Positions 36,614 through 46,335 of a stretch of 64,000 nt of DNA are shown piece by piece; the first letter of the stretch is position 1, and every line of letters starts with the position of its first letter. Position numbers and translations under genes: made by a program. The DNA is from Streptomyces sp. NBC_00377 (GTDB taxonomy: Bacteria > Actinomycetota > Actinomycetes > Streptomycetales > Streptomycetaceae), in NCBI RefSeq assembly GCF_036075115.1, contig NZ_CP107958.1, positions 3,162,001-3,226,000 of the forward strand, given 5' to 3'. The notes below the pieces were generated by a model that saw only the letters and a program-made list of their open reading frames with translations, was not told the DNA's origin and made no database searches.

Positions 36614-37231
36614 TCAGCCGGCCTTGGTCTCGGGCCCTGAACCGGTACCGGTATCGCTCCCCGCGTCGCCGTCCCGGCCGGTGCCGCCGTACAGCACCCG
36701 GGTGAGGGACGCGTGGGTGACGCCGTGGTCGGAGAGGATCTCCGAGGGGGCGCCGCGGCGGGCCGTGAGGGCGAGCAGCAGGTGCTCGTCGCCGATGCGC
36801 CGTTCGCCATGCGCGAGGGCGACGCGCAGGGTTCCGGTGAGCAGGTCCTTGGCGCCGCGGCTGAACGGTCTGCGCCCGGACCGTTTGCCGGGGGAGGAGC
36901 GCCGGTCGGGGGCCAGCGCCCCTTCGCCGTGGGACTCCTCGACCCGGGTCACGATCTCCGACAGGTCGATGCCCAGCCCGGACAGGGCTTCCTCGTCGGC
37001 CCGGGAGAGCCCACCGCGACGGCGCGTCTCAGCCAGGTCCCCCACCAGCCCCGCACGCCCGCCGGGCGGCAGTCCGAGCGAGGCCAGCGCGAAGGAACCG
37101 CGGCTGCCCTCCCGGTCGAGCAGGGCGAGCAGCATGTGCGTCTCCTCGACCCGGTTCGCCCCTTCCCGCTCCGCGTGCCCCACCGCGCCCTCGACGACCG
37201 CCCGGGCGTCCTTGGTGAACCGCTCGAACAT
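36614..37231 (-). CDS. Clp N-terminal-domain protein
   Basis: 205 residues with two Clp_N repeats: FTKDARAVVEGAVGHAEREG (start of repeat 1) and FSRGAKDLLTGTLRVALAHG (start of repeat 2), each followed by the HLLLAL-type helix (THMLLALLDREG, DEHLLLALTARRG). There is no AAA+ domain, so it resembles ClpC/ClpA N-domains alone. It could act as a substrate adaptor or decoy for the Clp machine. Start ATG 37231 has GGGAGG 8 nt upstream and overlaps the HTH gene stop by one base (TGATG). Regulated together with that regulator. Confidence 0.9.
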   Translation of the reverse strand: MFERFTKDARAVVEGAVGHAEREGANRVEETHMLLALLDREGSRGSFALASLGLPPGGRAGLVGDLAETRRRGGLSRADEEALSGLGIDLSEIVTRVEESHGEGALAPDRRSSPGKRSGRRPFSRGAKDLLTGTLRVALAHGERRIGDEHLLLALTARRGAPSEILSDHGVTHASLTRVLYGGTGRDGDAGSDTGTGSGPETKAG

Positions 37232-37440
37232 CAATGCCTCCCGTACTTCTTGTGCACGGCCTGCCTGCTGACTCCGAGCTCCGCGGCGATCTCCTGCCAC
37301 GACCAGCCCTGGTTGCGCGCACTGCGCACCTGTACCGCCTCCAACTGCTCGAGCAGCCGGCGCAGTGCCGCCACGGCGCGCAGTCCGACCCGGGGATCGC
37401 GGTCGCCGGCGCGCTCGGCGAGATCCGTTGCTTCGGTCAT
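37231..37440 (-). CDS. Small helix-turn-helix regulator of the Clp-N operon
   Basis: 69 residues. An N-terminal helix rich in Leu/Arg is followed by a helix-turn-helix, WSWQEIAAELGVSRQAVHKKYG, at the C-terminus. Such stand-alone HTH proteins precede Clp_N genes in many actinobacteria. There is no ribosome-binding site; the promoter geometry places the transcription start on the A of ATG 37440, so the mRNA is probably leaderless. Twin operators directly upstream suggest autorepression. Confidence 0.85.
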   Translation of the reverse strand: MTEATDLAERAGDRDPRVGLRAVAALRRLLEQLEAVQVRSARNQGWSWQEIAAELGVSRQAVHKKYGRH

Positions 37441-37490
37441 GATGTCAACTTACGTTGACACGTACGGCATGTCAACCACAGTTGACACGG
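37441..37490 (-). promoter_or_regulatory. Leaderless promoter with two GTCAAC-N4-GTTGAC operators
   Basis: Two perfect inverted repeats: GTCAACTTACGTTGAC (37444-37459) and GTCAACCACAGTTGAC (37471-37486), centres 27 bp apart. On the minus strand the -35 TTGACA (37475-37470) lies within the distal repeat's side, the spacer is 17 nt, and the -10 TAAGTT (37452-37447) lies within the proximal repeat. Six bases separate the -10 from the ATG. Binding at either site would block RNA polymerase. Confidence 0.75.
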
Positions 37491-37520
37491 AGGGCGATGA
37501 CGCCGCATGAGGACATGCGA

Positions 37521-37550
37521 AAGGCGGGCCCGGAACCCCGGACCCGCCTT
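37521..37550. terminator. Hairpin downstream of the alcohol dehydrogenase gene
   Basis: AAGGCGGGCCCGG and CCGGACCCGCCTT pair with one mismatch around a 4-nt loop, about 155 nt beyond the dehydrogenase stop. A plausible terminator, also separating it from the HTH/Clp-N promoter. Confidence 0.55.
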
Positions 37551-37596
37551 GCCGTCACGGCCGGCCGCGACGGCGTCCCGACCGCCATCGAGGACT

Positions 37597-37715
37597 CAGC
37601 CGTCGCTCGGCCGTCGATCGGCCGTCGACAGACCGTTGATCAGCCTTCGGTCGGCCGCCGATCAGCCGCCGGTGAGTCGTCGGTCAGCTGTTGGTCAGTC
37701 GTCGGTCAGCCGTTG
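37597..37715. repeat. Degenerate 10-11-bp tandem repeats
   Basis: A run of units like CGTCGGTCAGC / CCGTCGATCGG, roughly ten copies with drift, sits in the 3' flank of the dehydrogenase gene and ends at its stop. No coding function is supported. Confidence 0.6.
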
Positions 37716-38671
37716 GTGAGCACGATCTTGCCGAACTGGTCGCCCGACGCGAGCCGTTCGAAGCCCTCGCGGGCCCGGTCGAGCGGCAGCACCTCGTCGA
37801 TGACGGGGCGGACACCGGTCGCGGCACAGAAGGCGAGCAGGTCCTCCAGCTCGTCCTTGGTGCCCATGGTGGAGCCGACGACCTTCAGTTCCAGGAAGAA
37901 GATCCGGGTCAGCTCGGCGTGCGAGGGCCGGTCACCGCTCGTGGCACCGGAGATGACGAGCGTGCCGCCGGGCCGCAGGGACTTCACCGAGTGCGACCAG
38001 GTGGCGGCGCCGACGGTCTCGATGACGGCGTCCACCCGCTGCGGCAGCCGCGCGCCGGGCTCCACCGCCTCGACGGCCCCGAGCTCCAGCGCCCGCTTCC
38101 GCTTGGCCTCGTCCCTGCTGGTGGCGAAGACCCGCAGCCCGGCCGCCCTGCCCAGCACGATGGCCGCCGTGGCGACCCCGCCGCCCGCGCCCTGGACGAG
38201 GACGGAGTCCCCGGGACGTACACCGGCGTTGGTGAAGAGCATGCGGTAAGCCGTCAGCCAGGCCGTGGGCAGACAGGCGGCCTCCTCGAAGGAGAGCTCC
38301 CGTGGCTTGGGCAGGATGTTCCAGGTCGGCACGGCGACCTGCTCGGCGAACGTCCCCTGGTACCGCTCGGTGAGGATGGAACGAGGCTCGTCGGGCCCGA
38401 CACCGTGCCCGGTCTGGCCGATGACGGAGTGCAGGACGACCTCGTTGCCGTCCTCGTCGACTCCGGCGGCGTCACAGCCGAGGATCATCGGCAGCCGGCC
38501 CTCCGGGAGACCGACGCCCCGGAGCGACCAGAGATCGTGATGGTTGAGGGAGGCGGCCCTGACATCGACGGTGCTCCAGCCGGGCCGGGTCTCGGGAGTC
38601 GGGCGCTCCCCCAACTCCAGGCCGGAAAGCGGCTGGTCGCGGTCGATTCGGGCGGCGTAGACGGCGAACAT
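37706..38671 (-). CDS. Zinc-type alcohol dehydrogenase / quinone oxidoreductase family protein
   Basis: 321 residues of the medium-chain dehydrogenase superfamily. GroES-like N-domain with SLNHHDLWSLRGVGL and PMILGCDAAGVV-like segment; Rossmann domain with VLVQGAGGGVATAAIVLG near residue 150 and VIDEVLPLDRAREGFERLAS near the end. The catalytic-zinc Cys pattern of true alcohol dehydrogenases is not evident, so an NADPH:quinone or enoyl reductase role is more likely. Start ATG 38671 (MFAVYAARIDRD) fits the family; the upstream in-frame reading is unsupported. Confidence 0.85.
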   Translation of the reverse strand: MFAVYAARIDRDQPLSGLELGERPTPETRPGWSTVDVRAASLNHHDLWSLRGVGLPEGRLPMILGCDAAGVDEDGNEVVLHSVIGQTGHGVGPDEPRSILTERYQGTFAEQVAVPTWNILPKPRELSFEEAACLPTAWLTAYRMLFTNAGVRPGDSVLVQGAGGGVATAAIVLGRAAGLRVFATSRDEAKRKRALELGAVEAVEPGARLPQRVDAVIETVGAATWSHSVKSLRPGGTLVISGATSGDRPSHAELTRIFFLELKVVGSTMGTKDELEDLLAFCAATGVRPVIDEVLPLDRAREGFERLASGDQFGKIVLTNG

Positions 38672-38849
38672 GAAACCGACCCTAGGGTCCGGCGACGACG
38701 AGCGAAACCGGACGGCGCTGTGAGACATGCCCTCTTGCGCATCCCGGCTCGAGGGCGAGGAGCGTCGGGTCCGGAACGGGGGTCCGGGGCGGCAGCCCGC
38801 GTGGGCGGCGCCCCGTCATCACCCGAACGGCCGGGTGGGCGGGCAAAAA

Positions 38850-38879
38850 GATGGCCCCGCCGGAACCGGCGGGGCCATC
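38850..38879 (-). terminator. Intrinsic terminator of the malic enzyme gene
   Basis: GATGGCCCCGCCGG (38850-38863) pairs perfectly with CCGGCGGGGCCATC (38866-38879). On the minus strand the stem is followed by TTTTT (complement of 38845-38849), a rare T-tract for this genome. It starts 10 nt past the stop codon. Confidence 0.9.
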
Positions 38880-38889
38880 GCGACACGCG

Positions 38890-40119
<1,230 letters not shown>

Positions 40120-40729
40120 TGTGTCTTACCCCTTAGGTCTGCATGGTTTGAGGGTGGCCACTCCTGATTGAGAAGTGGGCGGGCATCGCGCGGGTCCCAG
40201 AGTGATGCGTACGGGCGCCTGCGCGTCGGGCGCGCCGCACACGCGCCCTGAGCCCCGGATGAGGGGTGTAAAAATCCTTCTTACCGGACGGAGACCACAC
40301 CCGACGAGTCCAATCCGTGCAAGGTCACACGCCTCACGCTGTGGACCTCGAACAGACGCCACGCTGAGTGACATGGGTCATGCGCCAGAACTGGCCGAGC
40401 TCTCGGAATCCCTTGACACGAGCTCCCTGGGGCACACGGCTTGCACGCCGGGCGACCGCGCCTCCCGGATCGACCGGAGATCTTTCGGCCGGAACGGGGG
40501 ATTCCCGCAGATGGTCCGGCTCCGTCCGGCCGTGATGTACCGGACTGATGGGGTTCGGGGGTCGCCCGTTATCCGATTTTGACATGGCTGGCCCCCTGAA
40601 TGGCGTCGTCCGAATGGCAAGATGCGGTAATCACACGAGGTCGCGACACCCGAAGGTGTGTGTTCTCGTCGACCCATCGGCATTTGTCGACCCATCGGCA
40701 TTTCCATCCATCCGCCGGAGGAATCCACC
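40120..40729. other. 610-nt divergent region, malic enzyme / ABC transporter
   Basis: A long non-coding spacer that must contain both promoters. AT content rises around 40540-40690, and a perfect 18-bp tandem duplication lies at 40668-40703 in the transporter leader. Reading frames that cross the region show no family resemblance and no ribosome-binding site. No riboswitch consensus was recognised. Confidence 0.4.
40668..40703 (+). repeat. Perfect 18-bp tandem repeat in the ABC transporter leader
   Basis: GTCGACCCATCGGCATTT occurs at 40668-40685 and again immediately at 40686-40703. The second copy ends 27 nt before the start codon and just upstream of the ribosome-binding site. It may be a duplicated operator or a recent replication slip. 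Confidence 0.9.
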
Positions 40730-41692
40730 ATGACCGCAAGCTCCACCCGACGCACGACCGCCGCGCGCACCCGCCTGGCAGCGGTCGGATCCCTCGCGGT
40801 CGCGGGCGCCTTGCTGCTCTCCGCCTGCGGCGACCAGACCAAGAGCGGCGGCAGCTCCTCCGAGTCGTCGAGCGGCTCCGACAAGGCCCCCCTGTTCTCC
40901 AAGCTCCCGGCCGACATCCAGAAGGCGGGCGTCATCAAGGTCGGCACCAACGCCGAGTACGCCCCGATGGAGTCCGTCGAGGGCGGCAAGATCGTGGGCG
41001 TCGACCCCGACATCGCCGCCGCGCTCGGCAAGCAGCTCGGCGTCGACTTCCAGTTCACGTCGGGCGGCTTCGACACCCTGATCACGGCGGTCAACACCGG
41101 CCGCTACGACGTCGCCATGTCGTCGATCACGGACAACAAGCAGCGCCAGGAGGGCCTGGACGACAAGGGCAAGAAGCTCGGCACGGGCGTCGACTTCGTC
41201 GACTACTTCACCGCCGGCACGGCCATCTACGTCCAGAAGGGCAACCCCAAGGGCATCAAGACCATCGACGACCTCTGTGGTCAGACGGTCGCCGTGCAGC
41301 GGGGCACCACCTACGAAGAGGCCCTCAAGGCGCAGTCCAAGAAGTGCACGGAGGGCGGCAAGAAGGCCCTCAAGATCGAGTCCTTCGAGAACGACACCGA
41401 GGCCCAGACCCGCGTCAAGTCCGGCGGCGCCGTGGCCGGCGTCAACGACTACCCGGTGGCCGTCGACATGGCCCGCAAGGCGGGCAACGGCAACACCTTC
41501 GAGGTTCTCGACGAGCAGTACGAGGCCGCTCCGTTCGGCATCGTCGTCGACAAGAAGAACACCCAGCTGCGCGACGCCCTCAAGGAGGCCGTCGACGCGA
41601 TCATCAAGGACGGCTCGTACCAGAAGGCGCTGGAGAAGTGGGGCGCCGAGAGCGGCGCGATCAAGGCCGCCGCGGTCAACGGCGGCAAGTGA
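40730..41692 (+). CDS. Amino-acid ABC transporter substrate-binding lipoprotein (glutamate type)
   Basis: 320 residues. A lipoprotein signal peptide ends in lipobox LLLSAC with Cys near residue 33, then a Ser/Gly linker. The mature family-3 solute-binding fold has GVIKVGTNAEYAPMESVEGG, VGVDPDIAAALG and NTGRYDVAMSSITDN. It captures a polar amino acid, probably glutamate, at the outer membrane face and hands it to the permease encoded next. Start ATG 40730 has GGAGGA 7 nt upstream. First gene of a three-gene transporter operon. Confidence 0.93.
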   Translation: MTASSTRRTTAARTRLAAVGSLAVAGALLLSACGDQTKSGGSSSESSSGSDKAPLFSKLPADIQKAGVIKVGTNAEYAPMESVEGGKIVGVDPDIAAALGKQLGVDFQFTSGGFDTLITAVNTGRYDVAMSSITDNKQRQEGLDDKGKKLGTGVDFVDYFTAGTAIYVQKGNPKGIKTIDDLCGQTVAVQRGTTYEEALKAQSKKCTEGGKKALKIESFENDTEAQTRVKSGGAVAGVNDYPVAVDMARKAGNGNTFEVLDEQYEAAPFGIVVDKKNTQLRDALKEAVDAIIKDGSYQKALEKWGAESGAIKAAAVNGGK

Positions 41693-41731
41693 TCCACCCG
41701 CACCTTTCGCAGTCTTCGAAGGGCAGTCCCC

Positions 41732-42703
41732 ATGACTGACAAGCTCGACAAGTCCTCCACGGGTGGCGCACCACCCGAGGACACCCCGCAGGTCGCCAAG
41801 GACTCGGGGTTCTCCGGCCCGCCGGAGGCCATCAAGGCCATCCCCGTGCGCCACTACGGCCGCTGGGTCAGCGCCGTGATCGTCATCGCGCTCCTGGCGC
41901 TGCTGGTCAACGCCTTCGCGAACGGCGACATCCAGTGGAACACCGTCGGCGACCAGCTGTTCAACTCGACCGTGATCGCGGGCGCCGGGCGCACCCTCCT
42001 GATCAGCGTGCTGTCCATGGTGCTGGGCGTGGTCCTGGGCGTCGTGCTGGCCGTGATGCGGCTGTCGAAGAACCCGGTGACCAGCACGGTCGCCTGGCTG
42101 TACATCTGGTTCTTCCGCGGCACCCCGGTCTATGTGCAGCTCCTGATGTGGTTCAACCTGGCGCTGATCTTCCCCGTCCTGAACCTCGGTCCGATCTACA
42201 AGGACGAGATGACGGACGTCATGACGCCGTTCATGTGCGCCCTGCTCGGACTCGGTCTGAACGAGGCCGCGTACATGGCGGAGATCTGCCGGGCCGGCCT
42301 GCTGGCCGTGGACGAGGGACAGACCGAGGCCTCGCACGCGCTCGGCATGAGCCACGCCAAGACGCTGCGCAGGATCGTCATCCCGCAGGCGATGCGGGTG
42401 ATCGTGCCGCCGACCGGCAACGAGTTCATCAACATGCTCAAGACCTCGTCGCTGGTGTACGTGGTGACGTACAACGAACTGCTCCGCTCGACCTCGGTGA
42501 TCGGCTCCTCGTCGTTCGCCGTGATGGAGCTGCTGTTCGTCGCGTCCATCTGGTACCTGGTCATGACCAGCGTGTTCAGCGTCTTCCAGTACTACCTGGA
42601 GCGCTACTACGCCCGCGGTTCGAGCCGCAGCCTGCCGCCCACGGTCTTCCAGAAGATCCGGACGAACCTGCTGTCGATCGGCCGCGAAAGGAGGTCGTCA
42701 TGA
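41732..42703 (+). CDS. Amino-acid ABC transporter permease
   Basis: 323 residues. A 50-residue cytosolic N-tail precedes about five membrane helices ([39 protein letters not shown] and others) of the His/Glu/Gln/Arg/opine permease type. The EAA coupling loop appears as [24 protein letters not shown], and [12 protein letters not shown] is the conserved loop. Only one permease gene is present, so it probably works as a homodimer. Overlaps the ATPase gene by ATGA. Confidence 0.93.
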   Translation: MTDKLDKSSTGGAPPEDTPQVAKDSGFSGPPEAIKAIPVRHYGRWVSAVIVIALLALLVNAFANGDIQWNTVGDQLFNSTVIAGAGRTLLISVLSMVLGVVLGVVLAVMRLSKNPVTSTVAWLYIWFFRGTPVYVQLLMWFNLALIFPVLNLGPIYKDEMTDVMTPFMCALLGLGLNEAAYMAEICRAGLLAVDEGQTEASHALGMSHAKTLRRIVIPQAMRVIVPPTGNEFINMLKTSSLVYVVTYNELLRSTSVIGSSSFAVMELLFVASIWYLVMTSVFSVFQYYLERYYARGSSRSLPPTVFQKIRTNLLSIGRERRSS

Positions 42704-43461
42704 CCGCGATGGTGAAGGCCGAGGGCGTGCACAAGTCCTTCGGCGCGGTCGAGGTCCTCAAGGGCATCGACCTGGAGGTCAAGAACGGCGAGGTGTTCTG
42801 CCTCATCGGCCCCTCCGGCTCCGGCAAGAGCACGTTCCTGAGGTGCATCAACCACCTCGAGAAGATCAACGCCGGACGGCTGTACGTCGACGGCGACCTG
42901 GTCGGCTATCGCCAGAAGGGCGACAAGCTGTACGAGCTCAAGGACAGCGAGGTCGCGCTGAAGCGTCGGGACATCGGCATGGTGTTCCAGCGGTTCAACC
43001 TGTTCCCGCACATGACGGCGCTGGAGAACGTCGTCGAGGCCCCCGTCCAGGTCAAGGGCGTCAGCCGGGCCCAGGCGAGGGAGCGTGCGACACAGCTCCT
43101 GGAACGGGTGGGCCTGGCGGACAAGGCGGCCAGCTACCCCTCGCAGCTCTCCGGCGGCCAGCAGCAGCGCGTCGCGATCGCCCGGGCCCTGGCCATGGAA
43201 CCGAAGCTGATGCTGTTCGACGAGCCGACTTCGGCTCTCGACCCTGAGCTGGTCGGTGACGTCCTCGACGTCATGCGCGACCTGGCCGAGTCCGGCATGA
43301 CGATGGTCGTCGTCACCCACGAGATGGGCTTCGCCCGCGAGGTCGGCGACAGCCTGGTCTTCATGGACGGCGGTGTGGTCGTCGAGTCCGGCAACCCGCG
43401 GGACGTGCTGACCAATCCGCAGCACGAGCGGACCCAGTCGTTCCTGTCCAAGGTGCTCTAG
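42700..43461 (+). CDS. Amino-acid ABC transporter ATP-binding protein
   Basis: 253 residues. Walker [10 protein letters not shown] near residue 37, Q-loop [13 protein letters not shown], signature [15 protein letters not shown], Walker [16 protein letters not shown]-loop [10 protein letters not shown]: complete and standard for the GlnQ/HisP group. It powers uptake through the permease at 41732. The Q-loop has Arg (FQRFN) as in glutamate/glutamine systems of this lineage. AAGGAGG sits 5 nt before the start, within the end of the permease gene. A perfect terminator follows. Confidence 0.95.
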   Translation: MTAMVKAEGVHKSFGAVEVLKGIDLEVKNGEVFCLIGPSGSGKSTFLRCINHLEKINAGRLYVDGDLVGYRQKGDKLYELKDSEVALKRRDIGMVFQRFNLFPHMTALENVVEAPVQVKGVSRAQARERATQLLERVGLADKAASYPSQLSGGQQQRVAIARALAMEPKLMLFDEPTSALDPELVGDVLDVMRDLAESGMTMVVVTHEMGFAREVGDSLVFMDGGVVVESGNPRDVLTNPQHERTQSFLSKVL

Positions 43462-43476
43462 CGGTACGACGAACGA

Positions 43477-43511
43477 GAAGGGGCGGTACGGGAATCCCGT
43501 ACCGCCCCTTC
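43477..43511 (+). terminator. 16-bp perfect terminator of the ABC transporter operon
   Basis: GAAGGGGCGGTACGGG (43477-43492) and CCCGTACCGCCCCTTC (43496-43511), 3-nt loop, 15 nt past the ATPase stop. Confidence 0.9.
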
Positions 43512-43651
43512 CGCCGTACCGCCCTCCGCCGTCCGGGACCTCTCAGCCGACCGGACCCTCTCCGCGGGCCGGCCGCGTCCGGGCCGGCTCCCGCCGGGGA
43601 TGCACCGGGCCGGGCGCCGGCCTTCGGCGAGGCCTCACTCCGCCGCGCGGG

Positions 43652-44527
43652 TCACTTCAGGGCCAGTACCAACGCGTCCGACGGCGAGCACCACACCGTC
43701 CGGGCCTCGCCGAAGCCCCGCTCGCGCAGCACGCGCGCGTGCCAGGCGGCGGAGGGCGTGTCGCCCTCGGCGTGTTCGCCGTAGATCTCGAAACGGCGGG
43801 CGGTCGGTCCGGCGAGCACGGGATCCGCCGCGGCGAGCTGCCACCACTGCGCCCAGTCGAGAACCCCGCCGGCCCCCTCGGCCCTGCCCTGATCCATGCG
43901 GGTGTGGCGCTGTGCGCGCTCCGCCGCGTTGATCCGGGGCGTCGTCTCGTCGATCATGTGGTCCGCGTTCATGAAGACACCGCCGTCGCGGACGAGGTCC
44001 GCGACCCGACCGTAGAGGGCAGCGAGGGGTTCGCTGTGCAGCCAGTGCAGGGCCGTGGCGGTCAGTACGGCGTCGTACGTGTCGTACGGCAGCCGGGCCG
44101 GCCACTGCGGGTCCTTGAGGTCGGCCGTCACGAAGGTGACGCGGTCGTCACCCTCGAAGGTGCCCTCGGCGATGGCGAGGAGCGCCGGGTCGAGGTCGAC
44201 GCCGGTGCTGGTGGCGCCGGGCAGGCGGGCGAGCAGCCGGGCGGTGATCGTGCCGGTGCCGCAGGCGAGGTCGAGGACGCGCGGGGCGGGCCCGACCAGC
44301 GCCTCGACCATGTCGATCATGACCCGGAAACGATCCTCGCGGTCGGGCATGTACCACTCCTGCTGACGGTCCCAGCTGCGCTGCCAGGCAGCCCAGTCGA
44401 CACCGGCGGCCGTCCCGGCCGTTGCATCGGTCGTGACACTGTCTGCCGCACCGGTCGTGGCACCGGGCGTGGTACTGGTCCTGGTTCCTGTCGTGGCACC
44501 GCTCGTGCTCGTCCGCGCGTCCGTCAT
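43652..44527 (-). CDS. Class I SAM-dependent methyltransferase
   Basis: 291 residues. The N-terminal 40 are a Thr/Gly/Ala repeat-like tail (TTG/TTPGATTG), disordered. The Rossmann core has motif I VLDLACGTGTITARLLAR near residue 88, the acidic strand-2 end GVDLDPALL, TADLKDPQ, and AVLTATALHWL. It resembles small-molecule or trans-aconitate-type methyltransferases; substrate unknown. Start ATG 44527 has GGAGGGG upstream. Divergent from the CGNR gene. Confidence 0.88.
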   Translation of the reverse strand: MTDARTSTSGATTGTRTSTTPGATTGAADSVTTDATAGTAAGVDWAAWQRSWDRQQEWYMPDREDRFRVMIDMVEALVGPAPRVLDLACGTGTITARLLARLPGATSTGVDLDPALLAIAEGTFEGDDRVTFVTADLKDPQWPARLPYDTYDAVLTATALHWLHSEPLAALYGRVADLVRDGGVFMNADHMIDETTPRINAAERAQRHTRMDQGRAEGAGGVLDWAQWWQLAAADPVLAGPTARRFEIYGEHAEGDTPSAAWHARVLRERGFGEARTVWCSPSDALVLALK

Positions 44528-44628
44528 GGCAACCCCTCCGCCGCGTATGTCGCGTAATACCCTGGAAGCACGAACGGCCGTTACCCCGCCCGCACCCCGA
44601 CCATAGAGCGCCCTCGTAAGGACTACAA

Positions 44629-45258
44629 GTGGAACTGGCCTATTACTCGGACTACGCCGTGCGTCTCGTGAACAGCGAGGAACCGGCCCGGGGCAAGGAC
44701 GCGCTGACCTCGGTCGAGGCGGTGCGCGCTCTCTTCGGCGGCAACCAGTCGGCGGCCCGCCGGGCCACCGACGCGGACGTCACCCGGTTCCGCTCGGTGC
44801 GGGGCCGTCTGCGCGCGGTCTTCGAGGCAGCCGACGGCGGCGACGAGACCCTCGCCGTGGACCTGCTGAACTCGCTCCTGCTGGAGTTCCCGGTCAGCCC
44901 CCAGATCTCCGGCCACGACTTCCGGGACGACGACGGCCGCCCACTGTGGCACATGCACCTGGCCGACCACCCGTCGAACGCCACGGCGGGCTACGCGGCC
45001 ATCGCGGCCATGGGCCTGGCCTTCCACCTCACCGAGTACGGCGTCGACCGCCTCGGCCTGTGCGAGGCCGTCCCCTGCCGCAACGCCTACCTCGACACCT
45101 CGACCAACCGCTCCCGGCGCTACTGCTCCGACCGCTGCGCCACCCGCGCCAACGTGGCCGCTTACCGCGCCCGCAAGCGCCTGGAGGCGGACCGGACGGC
45201 CGGCACGGGCCTGGCCGCCGACAGCGCCCAGCGCACCACCGCCAGCGGCGAGCGCTGA
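44629..45258 (+). CDS. CGNR zinc-finger regulator
   Basis: 209 residues. An N-terminal ABATE-like domain (YYSDYAVRLVNSEEPARGKD) is followed by a C-terminal CGNR zinc finger, seen as LGLCEAVPCRNAYLDTSTNRS then RRYCSDRCATRANVAAYRAR, with Cys pairs near 143/148 and 165/169. Such proteins are probably transcription factors; targets unknown. GTG start 44629 with AAGGA upstream. Its last 97 nt overlap the 3' end of the convergent sodX gene. Confidence 0.9.
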   Translation: MELAYYSDYAVRLVNSEEPARGKDALTSVEAVRALFGGNQSAARRATDADVTRFRSVRGRLRAVFEAADGGDETLAVDLLNSLLLEFPVSPQISGHDFRDDDGRPLWHMHLADHPSNATAGYAAIAAMGLAFHLTEYGVDRLGLCEAVPCRNAYLDTSTNRSRRYCSDRCATRANVAAYRARKRLEADRTAGTGLAADSAQRTTASGER

Positions 45259-45596
45259 TCCGGCTTGAGCGGACGGTAGCGCAGCCGCACCTTGCCCAGG
45301 ATCAGCTCGTCGGGCACGGTTCCGTAGTCGGTGCTGTCGCCACCGGCGTAGGTGTTGTCCCCGCGGACCCACCACCCGCCGTCGCGACGCTCCTCGGCCC
45401 GCTTGACGACGAGCAGGTCCTGCTGGAAGGGATGCCGCAGGACGATCACGTCACCGGGCCGGACCCGGGCGCCGTACTGCACCACCAGCTGGTCCCCGTG
45501 GTAGAGCGTGGGCACCATGGACGGGCCGGTCACCTCGGCCAGTCCGAAGAGCGCGGCCGACCTCGTGCGCCCGGCCTCGTGCGACAGCTCCGGCAT
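45162..45596 (-). CDS. sodX: Nickel superoxide dismutase maturation protease SodX
   Basis: 144 residues, an S24/S26 signal-peptidase-like fold. The nucleophile Ser is in EVTGPSMVPTLYHGD near residue 20, the general-base Lys in DLLVVKRAEERRD near 60, and GDNTYAGGDSTDYG is the conserved box. It removes the SodN leader to expose the Ni-binding His. Start ATG 45596 has GGGGAGG 8 nt upstream; an in-frame ATG at 45665 lacks a site. The C-terminus runs about 30 residues past the usual end and overlaps the CGNR gene. Divergent from sodN. Confidence 0.92.
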   Translation of the reverse strand: MPELSHEAGRTRSAALFGLAEVTGPSMVPTLYHGDQLVVQYGARVRPGDVIVLRHPFQQDLLVVKRAEERRDGGWWVRGDNTYAGGDSTDYGTVPDELILGKVRLRYRPLKPDQRSPLAVVRWALSAARPVPAVRSASRRLRAR

Positions 45597-45741
45597 CGCC
45601 GGCACCTCCCCGGTCTCTTCCTCCACCAGTCCCAGTCTGACCCCGGACTTTTGTCCTAAGCCCATGGGGGCACCCGCGAAAAGCCCTCCCTCAGGGAGTA
45701 ATGTCCCACCTGAGAAGACGATCACGAGGAAGGAACGCTCC

Positions 45742-46137
45742 ATGCTTTCCCGCCTGTTTGCCCCCAAGGTCAAGGTCAGCGCACACTGCGACCTGCCCTG
45801 CGGTGTGTACGACCCGGCCCAGGCCCGCATCGAGGCGGAGTCGGTGAAGGCCGTCCAGGAAAAGATGGCCGCCAACGACGACCCGCACTTCCAGGCGCGC
45901 GCCACCGTCATCAAGGAGCAGCGTGCCGAGCTCGCGAAGCACCACGTCTCCGTGCTGTGGAGCGACTACTTCAAGCCCCCGCACTTCGAGAAGTACCCCC
46001 AGCTGCACCAGCTGGTCAACGACGCCCTGAAGGCCCTCTCGGCCGCCAAGGCCTCGACGGACCCCAAGACCGGCGAGAAGGCCCTGGAGCTCATCGCCGA
46101 GATCGACAAGATCTTCTGGGAGACCAAGAAGGCCTGA
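45742..46137 (+). CDS. sodN: Nickel superoxide dismutase SodN
   Basis: 131 residues: a 14-residue leader (MLSRLFAPKVKVSA) followed by the nickel hook HCDLPCGVYDP. After cleavage His1, Cys2 and Cys6 ligate Ni. The rest is the four-helix subunit (RIEAESVKAVQEKMAANDDP, then ELAKHHVSVLWSDYFKPPHF) that assembles as a hexamer and dismutes superoxide. Start ATG 45742 has GAGGAAGGAA upstream. Known to be induced by nickel while the iron enzyme is repressed by Nur. Paired with sodX on the other strand. Confidence 0.98.
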   Translation: MLSRLFAPKVKVSAHCDLPCGVYDPAQARIEAESVKAVQEKMAANDDPHFQARATVIKEQRAELAKHHVSVLWSDYFKPPHFEKYPQLHQLVNDALKALSAAKASTDPKTGEKALELIAEIDKIFWETKKA

Positions 46138-46335
46138 TCGCCGGCCGGGCTTCCCGACGCCGCTCCGGCGGGTCGCACGCCCAGCTGTCCGCACCCGGCC
46201 CGCAGGCCGCCGTCCACGGCGTCCCTGTCGGTCCGGGTGCGGTCTCCTTTCCGGTCGCCCCCCTCCGGTATCCGCGGCGCTTCCGCCCGGTCCTCGGCCC
46301 CGCGCCGGCGACGCCCTCCGTGCGATGCTGAGCCC

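Noticed and set aside
40378..41097. A 239-codon minus-strand frame covering the malic enzyme/ABC spacer
   Set aside because: Overlaps the start of the substrate-binding protein gene antisense; no family match or ribosome-binding site.
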